Shown: positions 36,772 to 46,401 of the stretch, piece by piece
Layout of the letters: every line of letters starts with the position of its first letter
Position numbering within the stretch: position 1 is the first letter of the stretch
From: Methylomonas paludis
Lineage (GTDB): Bacteria; Pseudomonadota; Gammaproteobacteria; Methylococcales; Methylomonadaceae
Reading direction: 5' to 3'
Assembly: GCF_018734325.1 (NCBI RefSeq)
Contig: NZ_CP073754.1
Location: 3,286,001-3,350,000 of the forward strand
DNA: 64,000 nucleotides
Made by a program: the position numbers and the translations under genes
The notes under the pieces: model-generated
The model's input: only the letters and a program-made list of their open reading frames with translations
Databases searched by the model: none
What the model was told of the DNA's origin: nothing

Positions 36772-37662
36772 ATGACAAATAAACCGGACCCACATTCCTG
36801 GAAAAATTATTTAGCACTCTGCAAACCCAGAGTGGTAGCCCTGATCATCTTCACCGCGATGGTAGGCATGTTTCTGGCCGTACCCGGCATGCCACCGCCA
36901 GACCTGCTGATTTATGCCACGTTGGGCATCGGCCTGGCCGCAGCTTCGGCGGCAGCCATCAATCATTTTATTGATCGCAAGGCTGACGCTGAGATGGCGC
37001 GCACCAAATACCGGCCTTTGCCGATGGGCGAACTCAGTGCTTGGCATGTACTGACATTTGCCGGCAGTATAGGTTTGATCGCCATGCTGATCTTGATTTT
37101 TCTGGTCAATACCTTAACAGCGTTTTTGACCTTTTTGTCTTTGATCGGCTACGCTATTGTTTATACGGTTTATCTGAAAAAAATGACCCCGCAAAACATC
37201 GTGATAGGTGGCGCGGCTGGAGCAGCCCCACCACTGTTGGGTTGGACTGCGATTACCGGTAGCGTTCATCCCCATGCTTTGCTGCTGTTTTTGATCATTT
37301 TTGTCTGGACACCGCCACATTTCTGGGCGTTGGCCATTGCCAAACGTGAGGAATATGCCAAGGTGGATATTCCCATGCTGCCGGTGACTCATGGCGTGGC
37401 ATTTACCCGACTGCAAATCCTGCTGTACACTATTTTATTGTTGATCAGCACTTTGCTACCTTATCTGACCGGGATGAGCAATTTGATTTATCTGGTGTCG
37501 GCGGTGTTATTAGGGCTGGGTTTTATCTATTACGCCGTGCAAATGATGCGTAAAAAAGACAATAAGACCGCGATGCGCACTTTTGCTTACTCCATTATTT
37601 ATTTGATGCTGATTTTTGCTGCATTATTGATTGATCATTATTTTCCCGTTTATTTATCATGA
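36772..37662 (+). CDS. cyoE: Protoheme IX farnesyltransferase
   Basis: CyoE (CtaB) adds a farnesyl group to heme b to make heme O for terminal oxidases. The 296-residue protein has about eight membrane helices, the prenyl-binding AAAINHFIDRKADAEMARTK (N..D...D), and the second motif YTVYLKKMTPQNIVIGGAAG; WTPPHFWALAIAKREEYAKV matches the family. Other oxidase or heme genes are not adjacent. It overlaps the next gene by 4 nt. Confidence 0.95.
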   Translation: MTNKPDPHSWKNYLALCKPRVVALIIFTAMVGMFLAVPGMPPPDLLIYATLGIGLAAASAAAINHFIDRKADAEMARTKYRPLPMGELSAWHVLTFAGSIGLIAMLILIFLVNTLTAFLTFLSLIGYAIVYTVYLKKMTPQNIVIGGAAGAAPPLLGWTAITGSVHPHALLLFLIIFVWTPPHFWALAIAKREEYAKVDIPMLPVTHGVAFTRLQILLYTILLLISTLLPYLTGMSNLIYLVSAVLLGLGFIYYAVQMMRKKDNKTAMRTFAYSIIYLMLIFAALLIDHYFPVYLS

Positions 37663-38654
37663 GCTTGCTCACCCCTGAACATCCATTTGCCGAATTTATC
37701 AAAATCCTGGGCAAAGGCAAGAAAGGCTCACGACCACTAAGCCAGGACGAGGCCTATCGGGCCATGCAGATGATATTGGCCAATCAGGTGCTGCCTATCC
37801 AATTAGGCGCATTTTTGATGCTGATGCGGATTAAAGAAGAAACCTGCGAGGAATTGGCCGGCTTTGTCCAAGCCGCCAAGGAAAGTCTGGCCTATAGCGC
37901 ACCTCCGCTGAGCGCCGACCTGGACTGGTCGTCTTATGCCGGCAAACGCCGTCATCCGCCTTGGTTTATCCTAACCACCTTGCTGCTGGCTAATCACGGT
38001 ATCAAAGTGTTCATGCACGGTGCGGGTGGCCATACCCAGGGCCGGCTGTATACGGAAAATGTGCTACAGGCGTTGGGCATCAGTCCGGTCAGATCGCTGA
38101 CAGAAGCTGAACAGCAATTACAGGAACGGAATTTCAGTTATTTGTCGCTGGAATACATTTGCCCGATGCTGTACGACATGATTAATCTGCGGCCGGTGAT
38201 GGGTTTGCGCTCACCAGTGCATACCCTGGTCAGATTACTGAATCCGCTGGATGCTGCCTGCAGTATTCAGGGAATTTTTCATCCCAGTTACCGGCAGGTG
38301 CATCAAAAAGCCGCACTGTTGTTAAATCAGCCCAATATGGCAGTATTGAAAGGCGAAGGCGGCGAAACCGAACGAAACCCTGATGTGGAATGTCTGGTGC
38401 AAAGTGTGAGTAATGGCGAACTGAGCGATGAGGTGTGGCCGGCGTTTTTTGAGCGGAGGCATATGAAGGAAGAGCTAGAGCCGGAACTGCTGAGACAGCT
38501 GTGGCGCGGTGAACTAAATGACGAATATGCCGTGGCCTCAGTCACCGGTACCGCAGCGATTGCCTTGAAGCTACTTGGACGGGCGAACGATCAGTTTGAT
38601 GCACAGGCTTTGGCGGAGCAGTTTTGGGCTGAACGAGATAAGGGGATATTTTAG
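37659..38654 (+). CDS. ybiB: YbiB-type phosphoribosyltransferase-fold protein
   Basis: The 331-residue protein resembles anthranilate phosphoribosyltransferase (TrpD) but belongs to the YbiB branch, which binds nucleic acid and lacks clear TrpD activity. It has the helical N-terminal domain (SQDEAYRAMQMILANQVLPI, QLGAFLMLMRIKEET) and FMHGAGGHTQGRLYTENVLQ, the degenerate form of the PRPP loop. RSPVHTLVRLLNPLDA and GEGGETERNPD follow. The ATGA overlap with cyoE suggests joint transcription. Confidence 0.88.
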   Translation: MSLLTPEHPFAEFIKILGKGKKGSRPLSQDEAYRAMQMILANQVLPIQLGAFLMLMRIKEETCEELAGFVQAAKESLAYSAPPLSADLDWSSYAGKRRHPPWFILTTLLLANHGIKVFMHGAGGHTQGRLYTENVLQALGISPVRSLTEAEQQLQERNFSYLSLEYICPMLYDMINLRPVMGLRSPVHTLVRLLNPLDAACSIQGIFHPSYRQVHQKAALLLNQPNMAVLKGEGGETERNPDVECLVQSVSNGELSDEVWPAFFERRHMKEELEPELLRQLWRGELNDEYAVASVTGTAAIALKLLGRANDQFDAQALAEQFWAERDKGIF

Positions 38655-38724
38655 ATGTTGGCTGGAAGGCCCATGTAAAACGGAATTTGCCCCCAGCTCT
38701 GCCGGGGAGACAGCCAAAGTTTGA

Positions 38725-38826
38725 CATTTATTGATTTCAATTCCGCCGAAATATAGCGTGTCGCAAGTGATTGGATTTATCAAAGGTAAAAGTCCAATCC
38801 ATCTTGCGCGAGTTAGAAAGCTCGTT
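38725..38826 (+). pseudogene. IS200/IS605 TnpA transposase fragment
   Basis: The frame from 38725 reads HLLISIPPKYSVSQVIGFIK, then GKSPIHLARV. This is the IPPKYSVS..IGFIKGKS block of Y1 transposases of the IS200/IS605 family, immediately after the position of their HUH motif. The frame is preceded by a stop, and homology ends near 38815. It is a short decayed relic; no left or right end structures are recognised. Confidence 0.85.
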
Positions 38827-38848
38827 CACCACATTGAACGGTTCACAA

Positions 38849-39724
38849 CTAAGCTGTTTCAAACCAGTAAGCTACCACCAGACCTAGATATACCGCCAAC
38901 CCAAACCAGTTATTATTTAAAAAGGCTTTAAAACAATCCGGTTTTTGATAATGAAAAATCAGTTTCTGCTGATATATTGCCAGGCCGGCAGCAACAGTTA
39001 AACCAATATAGTAAGGCCAAGCCAAATTCAGCATATCACCTATGCTGATTAATAAGCCCAGGATAATGAGCTGCAGGATGGCGGTGATTTCTCTAACCCG
39101 TTTACCGAACAGGATGGCGGTGGATTTAACACCAATTTTCAAATCATCCTCGATATCCACCATGGCATACATGGTGTCGTAGACCAAGGCCCACAACAAT
39201 ACCGCCAGATACAGCAGCCAGCCCGGCAAGGGAATTTGATTGGTTTGGGCCGCAAAAGCCATGGGCACGGCAAAACCAAAGGCCATGCCCAAATAAGCCT
39301 GAGGTAGATGAGTATAGCGTTTCATAAATGGATAACTGGCCGCCAGAAATGCGCCGATAAAAGACAGGGCAATGGTGTACCAATTCAGCAGTAACACAAG
39401 GGCGAAAGCAGTTAAACATAATACTGCAAACACCAGCAACGCTTCTTTGGGCTTTACCCGACCGGCGGCAATTGGCCGCTGTTGGGTACGAGCCACATGC
39501 GGATCAAAATCCTTGTCAGCGTAATCGTTAATCACGCAACCTGCGGCACGCATTAAAACCACACCTGCACAGAACACGCCTAACACCAGCAAATCCGGCT
39601 TGCCGGCACTGGCTATCCATAAGGCCCAGAGAGTGGGCCAAAGCAAAATAAAAATACCGATGGGCTTATCGAAACGCGCCAACAGCCAATATTGCTGCAA
39701 TCTGTCAATAATTCTATGCATCAT
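38849..39724 (-). CDS. ubiA: 4-hydroxybenzoate polyprenyltransferase
   Basis: UbiA joins the polyprenyl chain to 4-hydroxybenzoate in ubiquinone synthesis. The 291-residue protein has about eight helices, the first Asp-rich motif [20 protein letters not shown] (N-D-x-x-D) and the second, [20 protein letters not shown] (D...D). ATG at 39724 gives [20 protein letters not shown], the normal family N-terminus; the frame from 39784 adds an unlikely proline-rich extension. No chorismate lyase gene is adjacent. A small frame overlaps its start by 11 bp. Confidence 0.94.
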   Translation of the reverse strand: MMHRIIDRLQQYWLLARFDKPIGIFILLWPTLWALWIASAGKPDLLVLGVFCAGVVLMRAAGCVINDYADKDFDPHVARTQQRPIAAGRVKPKEALLVFAVLCLTAFALVLLLNWYTIALSFIGAFLAASYPFMKRYTHLPQAYLGMAFGFAVPMAFAAQTNQIPLPGWLLYLAVLLWALVYDTMYAMVDIEDDLKIGVKSTAILFGKRVREITAILQLIILGLLISIGDMLNLAWPYYIGLTVAAGLAIYQQKLIFHYQKPDCFKAFLNNNWFGLAVYLGLVVAYWFETA

Positions 39725-39923
39725 AGCGGCCTGCGTTGTATTTGAATGGTCTGGATGCCCCGGTGGTGGGATGAGCTGCCACAAAAGCCGGAATTTTTAC
39801 TTCTCCATAATGAATCTCAACCACTTTTTTATCGGAAACTGAGGCGAAACTGTGCCAATAACGATACTGCGTCAGATTTCCTATTATTTGTACGGGAGCG
39901 GGTGAGTAATTGGGTAAGTGCAT
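39714..39923 (-). CDS. Small uncharacterised protein upstream of ubiA
   Basis: This 69-residue frame overlaps the ubiA start by 11 bp and reads with protein-like composition: [20 protein letters not shown], then [19 protein letters not shown]. The alternating hydrophobic pattern suggests a small beta-rich domain, and no membrane segment is present. I do not recognise it. No Shine-Dalgarno sequence is clear. It may be a real gene coupled to ubiA; a chance frame cannot be excluded. Confidence 0.5.
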   Translation of the reverse strand: MHLPNYSPAPVQIIGNLTQYRYWHSFASVSDKKVVEIHYGEVKIPAFVAAHPTTGASRPFKYNAGRYDA

Positions 39924-39993
39924 AGCTTAGCTGCCGTTTATTGATGTCAGATGCTATTATACCGGCTTGTTAAGCCCGTCAGGTGAGGAAACC

Positions 39994-40940
<947 letters not shown>

Positions 40941-41140
40941 GCGCGAAATATGGTTAAATTCGCTAGACCAAGATGAAGGCGCCTCCCGATTGGCGGATTT
41001 GTGTCGCAATACTGCTAATTATTGCCACAAAAGCTTGATCAGTTGGTTGCAGCGTTAAAAAAGCCCAAATAAATCATGATGTTCATAAATGGCATAATAT
41101 ATATATGGTTAATATCCAAATTATAGCCTATGAATTATCT

Positions 41141-41431
41141 ATGTCTCTAAATATTGAAAATTGTGATTGCCGTTATTTTGTCACCTATAGTGGCGTGAAA
41201 TTGCCTTTGAAACTGGTCAACCCTTTGTCGGCCGAAGATCGACAAAACCGTAATACCTTTTTCCGCGCCTATTTTGATACCGAACAGCGCTTACAGTTAT
41301 GCCAGAAATTGGTATACGGCGAGGTTGAACTGGAACATCGCTATCGCTATTACCCAAGCGGTGTCTTGCAGCAGGCGGAAATTACCGATGTGGATGGCGA
41401 ACTGACCGTACTGGATTTTGCTGATGGCTAA
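41141..41431 (+). CDS. Small protein of unknown function near nifLA
   Basis: The 96-residue protein (MSLNIENCDCRYFVTYSGVK then LPLKLVNPLSAEDRQNRN) has alternating hydrophobic and polar residues and no membrane segment. ATG at 41141 is tentatively chosen; an ATG at 41105 would add 12 residues, and neither has a clear ribosome binding site. It lies between wrbA and nifA, convergent with nifA. A link to nitrogen fixation is only positional. Confidence 0.65.
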   Translation: MSLNIENCDCRYFVTYSGVKLPLKLVNPLSAEDRQNRNTFFRAYFDTEQRLQLCQKLVYGEVELEHRYRYYPSGVLQQAEITDVDGELTVLDFADG

Positions 41432-41433
41432 GA

Positions 41434-41561
41434 CTAGTGGTTGACCGATGAGATTAAGGATGTACCGATTTCAGCAGATGCGTGGTTCGTAATTGATGCG
41501 CTTCACTGTGTTCAGCTTATCCTATGTCCTATTCGTCAACACATAGTTGGCGTGCTACTAG
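41434..41561. repeat. CTAG-bounded palindromic element, copy C
   Basis: This 128-bp element has ends CTAGTGGTTGACCGATGA and GTTGGCGTGCTACTAG. Read on the reverse strand it contains ATAGGATAAGCTGAACACAG, then TGAAGCGCATCAATTACG, collinear with the core of copy A. It is the most diverged of the three and lies 3 bp after the stop of the 41141 gene. Confidence 0.65.
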
Positions 41562-41592
41562 CCAGCTACCAGCGGCATGCATTACCTTGGGT

Positions 41593-43119
41593 TTAAATCT
41601 GTTTGACATTGATATTTAAGGTTTGGATGCGATAGGCAATTTGCCTGGGCGTCATATCCAGCAGGCGCGCGGCCTTGGCTTGCACCCAGCCGCTTTGCTC
41701 CAGAGCAGCGATTACCCGTTCGCGTTCATCCATATTTTCATCGTGCAAATCGACATGTTTGACTGCGTAGGTATTGCGACTAATACCGATCTCGCTTTCC
41801 AAACCGGTGCTGGCAATGACTTCACGATCGATAATACCTTCTGCGCTCATGATGGCAGCACGTTCCAGGCGGTTTTCCAATTCGCGAACATTACCCGGCC
41901 AGTCGTGTTTCATTAGAATACGAATCGCACTTTCCTTGATTTCCAGCGCCCGACCACCCTGCTGTTTGGAAATGCGGTTTAACAGGAAAGCGGCTAATTC
42001 CGGGATATCTTCTATACGCTCGCGCAGTGGCGGCATATTGATGGGCATGACATTCAGGCGATAATATAAATCTTCACGAAAATTGCCTTCGGCCACTTCC
42101 TGCTCCAAATTGCGATTGGTAGCAGCGATAATTCGCACATTAACTTTCAGTGTTCTGACACCACCGACCCGCTCAAATTCGCCTTCCTGTAAAACCCGCA
42201 GCAGTTTGGCCTGAAATGATGCAGAAATTTCGCCGATTTCGTCCAAAAACAGGGTGCCATTATCAGCCAGTTCGAAACGGCCTTTACGCTGACCGATGGC
42301 GCCACTGAACGCACCTTTTTCATGACCAAATAATTCGGATTCCAGCAAGGTATCGGGTAATGCGGCACAATTCAATTTCAGAAACGGACCATTGGCACAT
42401 GCAGAATTGAAATGAATAGAACTGGCTACAACTTCTTTACCAGTACCGGATTCGCCGCGTATCAAAACAGTGGTATGCCATTTGGCCACCTGGCGGATGA
42501 TATCAAAAACTTTTAACATAGGTTCGGAATGACCAATGATGTTTTCAAACCGATAGTTTTTCACCAGTGTCTGCTTGAGATAATCGCGCTCACTGGCCAA
42601 TTCGTGTTGTTTACGCTCCATGACGCGGAGCATATTGACGCTGTGGGCAATTAAATTGGCCACCATCTCCATAAATCGGGCCCGCTCACCCAGAAATTTG
42701 GCATTGCAGGGTTGCGCCGCCAAAATGCCGACGACTTCACCTTGTTCTATAGCCAAAGGTGAACCTATAAAAGGCAAGTCGGGATTGTAAACCCCTAATC
42801 TACTCAGAAAACGCGGTTCGTCAGCAATCCGTTCCACGACAATGGTACTGCCTTCATCCAGTATCGCCCCCACCAAACCCTCTCCCGGTTGGTAGCGAAT
42901 ACTGCGATCAATACCATCCCCGTATATTTCGCAAATGCTCATGCTGTCATCATCCACATCTCGCAGGGTAATCATGCCAAAATGCAAACCCGAACGTTTA
43001 TGCAAAATTTCCAGAATACCCTTGAGCTTGCTGCGTAAATCGTGCGTGCTGTTTAGCAGTTGACTGACCAGAAACAGGGTATCCAGTTCGGACTCCACCA
43101 TCAGCAAGCGTTCACTCAT
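41593..43119 (-). CDS. nifA: Nitrogen-fixation transcriptional activator NifA
   Basis: NifA is the sigma-54 enhancer-binding protein that turns on nif promoters. The 508-residue protein has an N-terminal GAF domain (about 10-165), an AAA+ domain with Walker A RGESGTGKE (221-229), the sigma-54 contact loop GAFSGA (269-274) and Walker B LFLDEIGE. GNVRELENRLERA and a C-terminal Fis-type helix-turn-helix (QSGWVQAKAARLLDMTPRQI) follow. The usual loop is GAFTGA; serine replaces threonine here. No cysteine-rich linker is present, so oxygen control should come through NifL. It overlaps nifL by 8 nt. Confidence 0.96.
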   Translation of the reverse strand: MSERLLMVESELDTLFLVSQLLNSTHDLRSKLKGILEILHKRSGLHFGMITLRDVDDDSMSICEIYGDGIDRSIRYQPGEGLVGAILDEGSTIVVERIADEPRFLSRLGVYNPDLPFIGSPLAIEQGEVVGILAAQPCNAKFLGERARFMEMVANLIAHSVNMLRVMERKQHELASERDYLKQTLVKNYRFENIIGHSEPMLKVFDIIRQVAKWHTTVLIRGESGTGKEVVASSIHFNSACANGPFLKLNCAALPDTLLESELFGHEKGAFSGAIGQRKGRFELADNGTLFLDEIGEISASFQAKLLRVLQEGEFERVGGVRTLKVNVRIIAATNRNLEQEVAEGNFREDLYYRLNVMPINMPPLRERIEDIPELAAFLLNRISKQQGGRALEIKESAIRILMKHDWPGNVRELENRLERAAIMSAEGIIDREVIASTGLESEIGISRNTYAVKHVDLHDENMDERERVIAALEQSGWVQAKAARLLDMTPRQIAYRIQTLNINVKQI

Positions 43120-44764
43120 GCCCGTTCACCGTGCTGATCTTTTTAGGGCAAACCGGAAAACTCAGCTCGAAACAGCAACCATTTTTGTAATCCGGATTAA
43201 TGGCTATCATCGCGTTATGCTGATTGGCAATTTCCTTGACCATGACCAAGCCCATGCCGGCTTTTACCCCACCCATACTATGAGTAGTAAAAAACGGTTC
43301 AAATACTTTGCTGTGTTGATTGAGCGGGATTCCTGGCCCGGTATCGGCAATTGAAACCCGCACCCAGCCGTTTTCGGACGAGGTGGTAATTTTGATCAAA
43401 CGCTCTCGATTGCCGCCGGGGCGATTAAGGGCATTGACAGCATTATCGATTAATTGTTTGAACATCATTCTTAACTTGTTAGCTGAACCCAAAATTGAAG
43501 GTAATACCGGATTTGGCAACCAGTCGACCACCACACCATTGGCCAGAAATTTTGTACTGTTCAATAGCATCACTTCGTGCAAAAGCTGATTAAGATTAAC
43601 GGGGACCACTGCCGATTCGGGGATTTCCGGGACACAACGCTGCAAGGTCTCCAGGGTCTCTGCACCCATCAGTTGAACTTGCCCGAGCAAATCCTTGAGG
43701 GGTTTATTCTGGGTGTCGTTGCGTTGCGCCATGATCTGAATAGCGGCATTAATCTGATTTAAAGGCTGACGGATTTGGTGCATGGCACCCAATAAGGTTT
43801 CACGAATACTGCGAATATGTTCCTCTTCCGCCAATATGGTTCGCAAGGTCTGCAAATGCAGATTTTCTTGCTGACGGCGTTGCTGGCTGATGTCATTGAT
43901 ACTGAGCAGCAGATAGTTATTAGATTGTTTGACAAAGAAATTATCGGCACAGGTATCGCTTTCGATAAACCAGTTACCTGAACAGGAAAACCAGCGAGTA
44001 CCACGTCGGCCTACGCCTTCTACCCTGATTTCATGGTTGGTAAAGCCGGGTTTTCGATCCGGAATATCCCAAAAATTGCCTAAATCCTGCGCCAGCGCAT
44101 CCAGAAAAAACAGGGCGGGTTCACTTTTATCCAACTCGCTAATCAGCATTTTATACATCTGATTATCCAGCACGACTTTTTTGTTTTCATCCAGTACCGC
44201 CATGGCCACCGGCGAAGCATTGATCACCGACTCTATCAATTGCTTCTGATTACCGACCTGCTGTTCAGCATAATGCGCCTGGGTAACATCACGATGCATA
44301 CCGATATAGTGGCTGATGGCACCGCGATCATCCAACATAGGGGCGATAGTCAGATCGGCCAGATAGCGTTGCCCCATTTTTTTGCGGTTGACCAGTTGAC
44401 CATGCCAAACTTGCTTTCTAGAAATGGTATGCCACAAATCATAGTAAACCTGACGCGGCGTGGATTTATCAGATAATTTTGACTCGTTGGCTCCCAGAAT
44501 TTCCGAGGCTTTATAGCCGGTAACACTGGTAAACGCATCGTTGATATAAAGTATATTGGCCTTTTTATCGGTAATGGAAATGGCAACAGGTGCTTGCTCT
44601 ACGGCTTCAACAAATAAAGAAAAAGGCAAATTGCTCATCAGTTTTGTATGTTTTTGGGTTGAAGCGACTGCCACCATGCTTTCTGCGGTATTAGCCGAAG
44701 TTAACTGCTTGGCCGTTTCCAGAGTGATTTGGCTATGCAGATATTCAGGGGTCGATTTAGTCAT
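43112..44764 (-). CDS. nifL: Nitrogen-fixation regulatory protein NifL
   Basis: NifL binds and inhibits NifA in response to oxygen and fixed nitrogen. The 550-residue protein has an unusually long N-terminus (about 45 residues), a PAS1 domain (about 50-165, LYINDAFTSVTGYKASEILG) likely binding FAD, and a second PAS-like domain (about 175-300). A histidine-kinase-like helical region with MHQIRQPLNQINAAIQIMAQ and an ATP-binding domain (NAVNAL, ADTGPGIPL, GMGLVMVKEI) follow. Its end overlaps nifA, so the two are co-translated as in Azotobacter. Confidence 0.95.
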   Translation of the reverse strand: MTKSTPEYLHSQITLETAKQLTSANTAESMVAVASTQKHTKLMSNLPFSLFVEAVEQAPVAISITDKKANILYINDAFTSVTGYKASEILGANESKLSDKSTPRQVYYDLWHTISRKQVWHGQLVNRKKMGQRYLADLTIAPMLDDRGAISHYIGMHRDVTQAHYAEQQVGNQKQLIESVINASPVAMAVLDENKKVVLDNQMYKMLISELDKSEPALFFLDALAQDLGNFWDIPDRKPGFTNHEIRVEGVGRRGTRWFSCSGNWFIESDTCADNFFVKQSNNYLLLSINDISQQRRQQENLHLQTLRTILAEEEHIRSIRETLLGAMHQIRQPLNQINAAIQIMAQRNDTQNKPLKDLLGQVQLMGAETLETLQRCVPEIPESAVVPVNLNQLLHEVMLLNSTKFLANGVVVDWLPNPVLPSILGSANKLRMMFKQLIDNAVNALNRPGGNRERLIKITTSSENGWVRVSIADTGPGIPLNQHSKVFEPFFTTHSMGGVKAGMGLVMVKEIANQHNAMIAINPDYKNGCCFELSFPVCPKKISTVNGHE

Positions 44765-44802
44765 GGCCTTTATTTCGGTAAGAATCGTGTTGTTATCTTA
44801 CA

Positions 44803-44818
44803 TGCAATTTAAACGCCA
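44803..44818 (-). promoter_or_regulatory. nifL: Sigma-54 promoter of nifLA
   Basis: On the minus strand TGGCGT-TTAAA-TTGCA places GG and GC exactly 12 positions apart, matching the -24/-12 consensus TGGCAC-N5-TTGCA with one mismatch (G for A). It lies 39 bp upstream of the nifL ATG. Confidence 0.75.
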
Positions 44819-44889
44819 TAATTCTTATTGTATTTTGCCGGATACTATTTAAATAACGCCAAAACCTTGACCTCCTGCGGATGGGATAC

Positions 44890-44906
44890 ACAATTTTAGA
44901 AATTGT
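44890..44906. promoter_or_regulatory. Perfect inverted repeat upstream of nifL
   Basis: ACAATTT-TAG-AAATTGT is a perfect 7-bp inverted repeat centred about 107 bp upstream of the predicted nifL start. It is not a NifA site. It could bind an unidentified dimeric regulator. Confidence 0.5.
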
Positions 44907-45094
44907 TCCCTTTGACATAGATAACAGCGACAAGAGCAGTACAACTACTATTATTAACCCATTCATTTCCCGGTTTTAGAGCAACACTAACGGGTCGTTT
45001 TAGACTCGTGTCGGAATAGTTTGGCACATATTTCTCAAAACGCACCAGCTAATCTGCGTATTTTTATGACCCGGACCGGTTAATCGACACACAT

Positions 45095-45110
45095 TGTAAG
45101 ATTTGCGACA
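45095..45110. promoter_or_regulatory. NifA upstream activator site 1
   Basis: TGTAAGATTTGCGACA matches the palindromic NifA enhancer consensus TGT-N10-ACA. It is centred about 140 bp upstream of the expected rnfA transcription start. Confidence 0.75.
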
Positions 45111-45134
45111 TTTTTTTAGCTACAGGTATGGATC

Positions 45135-45150
45135 TGTGTTTTTTAGCACA
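45135..45150. promoter_or_regulatory. NifA upstream activator site 2
   Basis: TGTGTTTTTTAGCACA is a second TGT-N10-ACA site, centred 40 bp from the first and about 100 bp upstream of the expected rnfA start, in the usual range for NifA. Confidence 0.8.
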
Positions 45151-45216
45151 GGATAAACCGCACCATTTGTAGACTTTTATGCACTAAATCGGCATTTACT
45201 CCCGCCTGTAAGGCAT

Positions 45217-45232
45217 TGGCATAAATGATGCT
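45217..45232 (+). promoter_or_regulatory. rnfA: Sigma-54 promoter of rnfABCDGEH
   Basis: TGGCAT-AAATG-ATGCT has GG (45218-45219) and GC (45230-45231) with exact -24/-12 spacing. It lies 26 bp before the rnfA ATG and downstream of two NifA sites. Confidence 0.82.
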
Positions 45233-45257
45233 GTTCTGTTAGCAAATTACCGGATTT

Positions 45258-45845
45258 ATGGCTATGAGCGAATATTTACTATTAATTTTGGGTACGGCAC
45301 TGGTCAACAATGTGGTTCTGGTCAAGTTTTTGGGCCTATGCCCGTTCATGGGGGTGTCAAATAAACTGGACACCGCGCTAGGCATGGGTTTGGCAACCAC
45401 TTTTGTTTTGACTCTGGCCTCGGCGGCAAGCTGGGTATTGGAGCATCATTTGCTGATACCTTTTGACATTGGTTTTTTGCGAGTTTTGGGGTTTATTCTG
45501 GTAATTGCTGCCGTTGTGCAATTTACCGAAATGGTTATCCATAAAACCAGCCCGGTACTCTATCAGGTACTGGGGATTTTTTTGCCGCTGATTACCACGA
45601 ATTGTGCCGTATTAGGAGTAGCCTTACTCAACATTCAGGAAAAATATAATTTCATCCAAAGCTTGTTGTTCGGCTTTGGATCAGCTTTGGGCTTTACTCT
45701 GGTGATGGTGCTCTTTGCCGGACTGCGTGAACGATTGGCGCTCATGGCAGTACCGGCACTTTTTTCGGGAACGCCGATAGCCTTTATCACTGCCGGTATT
45801 TTGTCGCTGGCGTTTATGGGATTCGCAGGGCTTTACAGCAAATAA
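45258..45845 (+). CDS. rnfA: Rnf electron transport complex subunit A
   Basis: RnfA is a membrane subunit of the ion-motive ferredoxin:NAD oxidoreductase. The 195-residue protein has six helices and the conserved [18 protein letters not shown] and [18 protein letters not shown], whose cysteines take part in a membrane iron-sulfur site shared with RnfE. The start may be ATG at 45258 or ATG at 45264. It is the first gene of the rnf operon, directly behind the sigma-54 promoter. Confidence 0.96.
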   Translation: MAMSEYLLLILGTALVNNVVLVKFLGLCPFMGVSNKLDTALGMGLATTFVLTLASAASWVLEHHLLIPFDIGFLRVLGFILVIAAVVQFTEMVIHKTSPVLYQVLGIFLPLITTNCAVLGVALLNIQEKYNFIQSLLFGFGSALGFTLVMVLFAGLRERLALMAVPALFSGTPIAFITAGILSLAFMGFAGLYSK

Positions 45846-45855
45846 GAGGCACATT

Positions 45856-46389
45856 ATGTACGTTCTATCTGCCATCGTGATTTTAACTGCATTGGGCTTG
45901 TTATTGGGCCTTAGTCTGGGAATCGCCGCCAAATACCTGAAAGTGGAATCCGATCCACTGGTAGAGCAGATTGAAGCTTTGATGCCGGGTTCGCAATGCG
46001 GTCAATGCGGTTTTCCCGGCTGCCGCCCGGCAGCAGAAGCCCTTGTATCCGGCAGCGCCGCAGTGACACTGTGTCCTCCGGGCGGTACTGCGCTGATCGA
46101 ACAATTGGCTAAACTATTGGGTGTTGAGGTTGATTTAAGCAATGCCCAAGACCAAGAGCCTATGGTGGCCAGAGTTAGTGAAGAAACCTGTACCGGCTGT
46201 ACCCGCTGCTTCAAGGTATGCCCTACCGATGCTATCGTCGGTGCTCCCAAACAGATACATGCTGTGGTTGCTGATGCTTGTATCGGTTGTCAAAAATGCG
46301 TGGAGGTCTGTCCAACTGAATGCTTGCAGATGCATCCGATTGAAGTGACTTTACGTAACTGGCGCTGGCCCAAACCTATGGCGGCCTAA
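45856..46389 (+). CDS. rnfB: Rnf electron transport complex subunit B
   Basis: RnfB receives electrons in the complex. The 177-residue protein has one N-terminal membrane helix (1-26, AIVILTALGLLLGLSLG). It then has CGQCGFPGCRPAAEALVSG with the downstream Cys of the first cluster, and two 4Fe-4S motifs, CTGCTRCFKVCP and CIGCQKCVEVCP. AGAGG precedes the ATG. It differs from the orphan RnfB-like protein at 11352 in having the membrane anchor and being in the operon. Confidence 0.96.
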   Translation: MYVLSAIVILTALGLLLGLSLGIAAKYLKVESDPLVEQIEALMPGSQCGQCGFPGCRPAAEALVSGSAAVTLCPPGGTALIEQLAKLLGVEVDLSNAQDQEPMVARVSEETCTGCTRCFKVCPTDAIVGAPKQIHAVVADACIGCQKCVEVCPTECLQMHPIEVTLRNWRWPKPMAA

Positions 46390-46401
46390 GGGAGTTTATT
46401 G

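Larger units (their letters stand above)
44765..45257. other. nifL-rnfA divergent regulatory region
   Basis: This 493-bp interval has no gene. It holds two opposed -24/-12 promoters (44803-44818 and 45217-45232), two NifA-type TGT-N10-ACA sites (45095, 45135) and an inverted repeat (44890-44906). Because NifA sites are palindromic they could in principle serve both directions, but they lie about 300 bp from the nifL promoter and about 100-140 bp from the rnfA start. Confidence 0.8.

Noticed and set aside
44765-45257. Further NifA sites near the nifL promoter
   Set aside because: Other TGT triplets in the region have wrong spacing (for example 8, 9 or 13 nt) or end in ATA or GCA instead of ACA.
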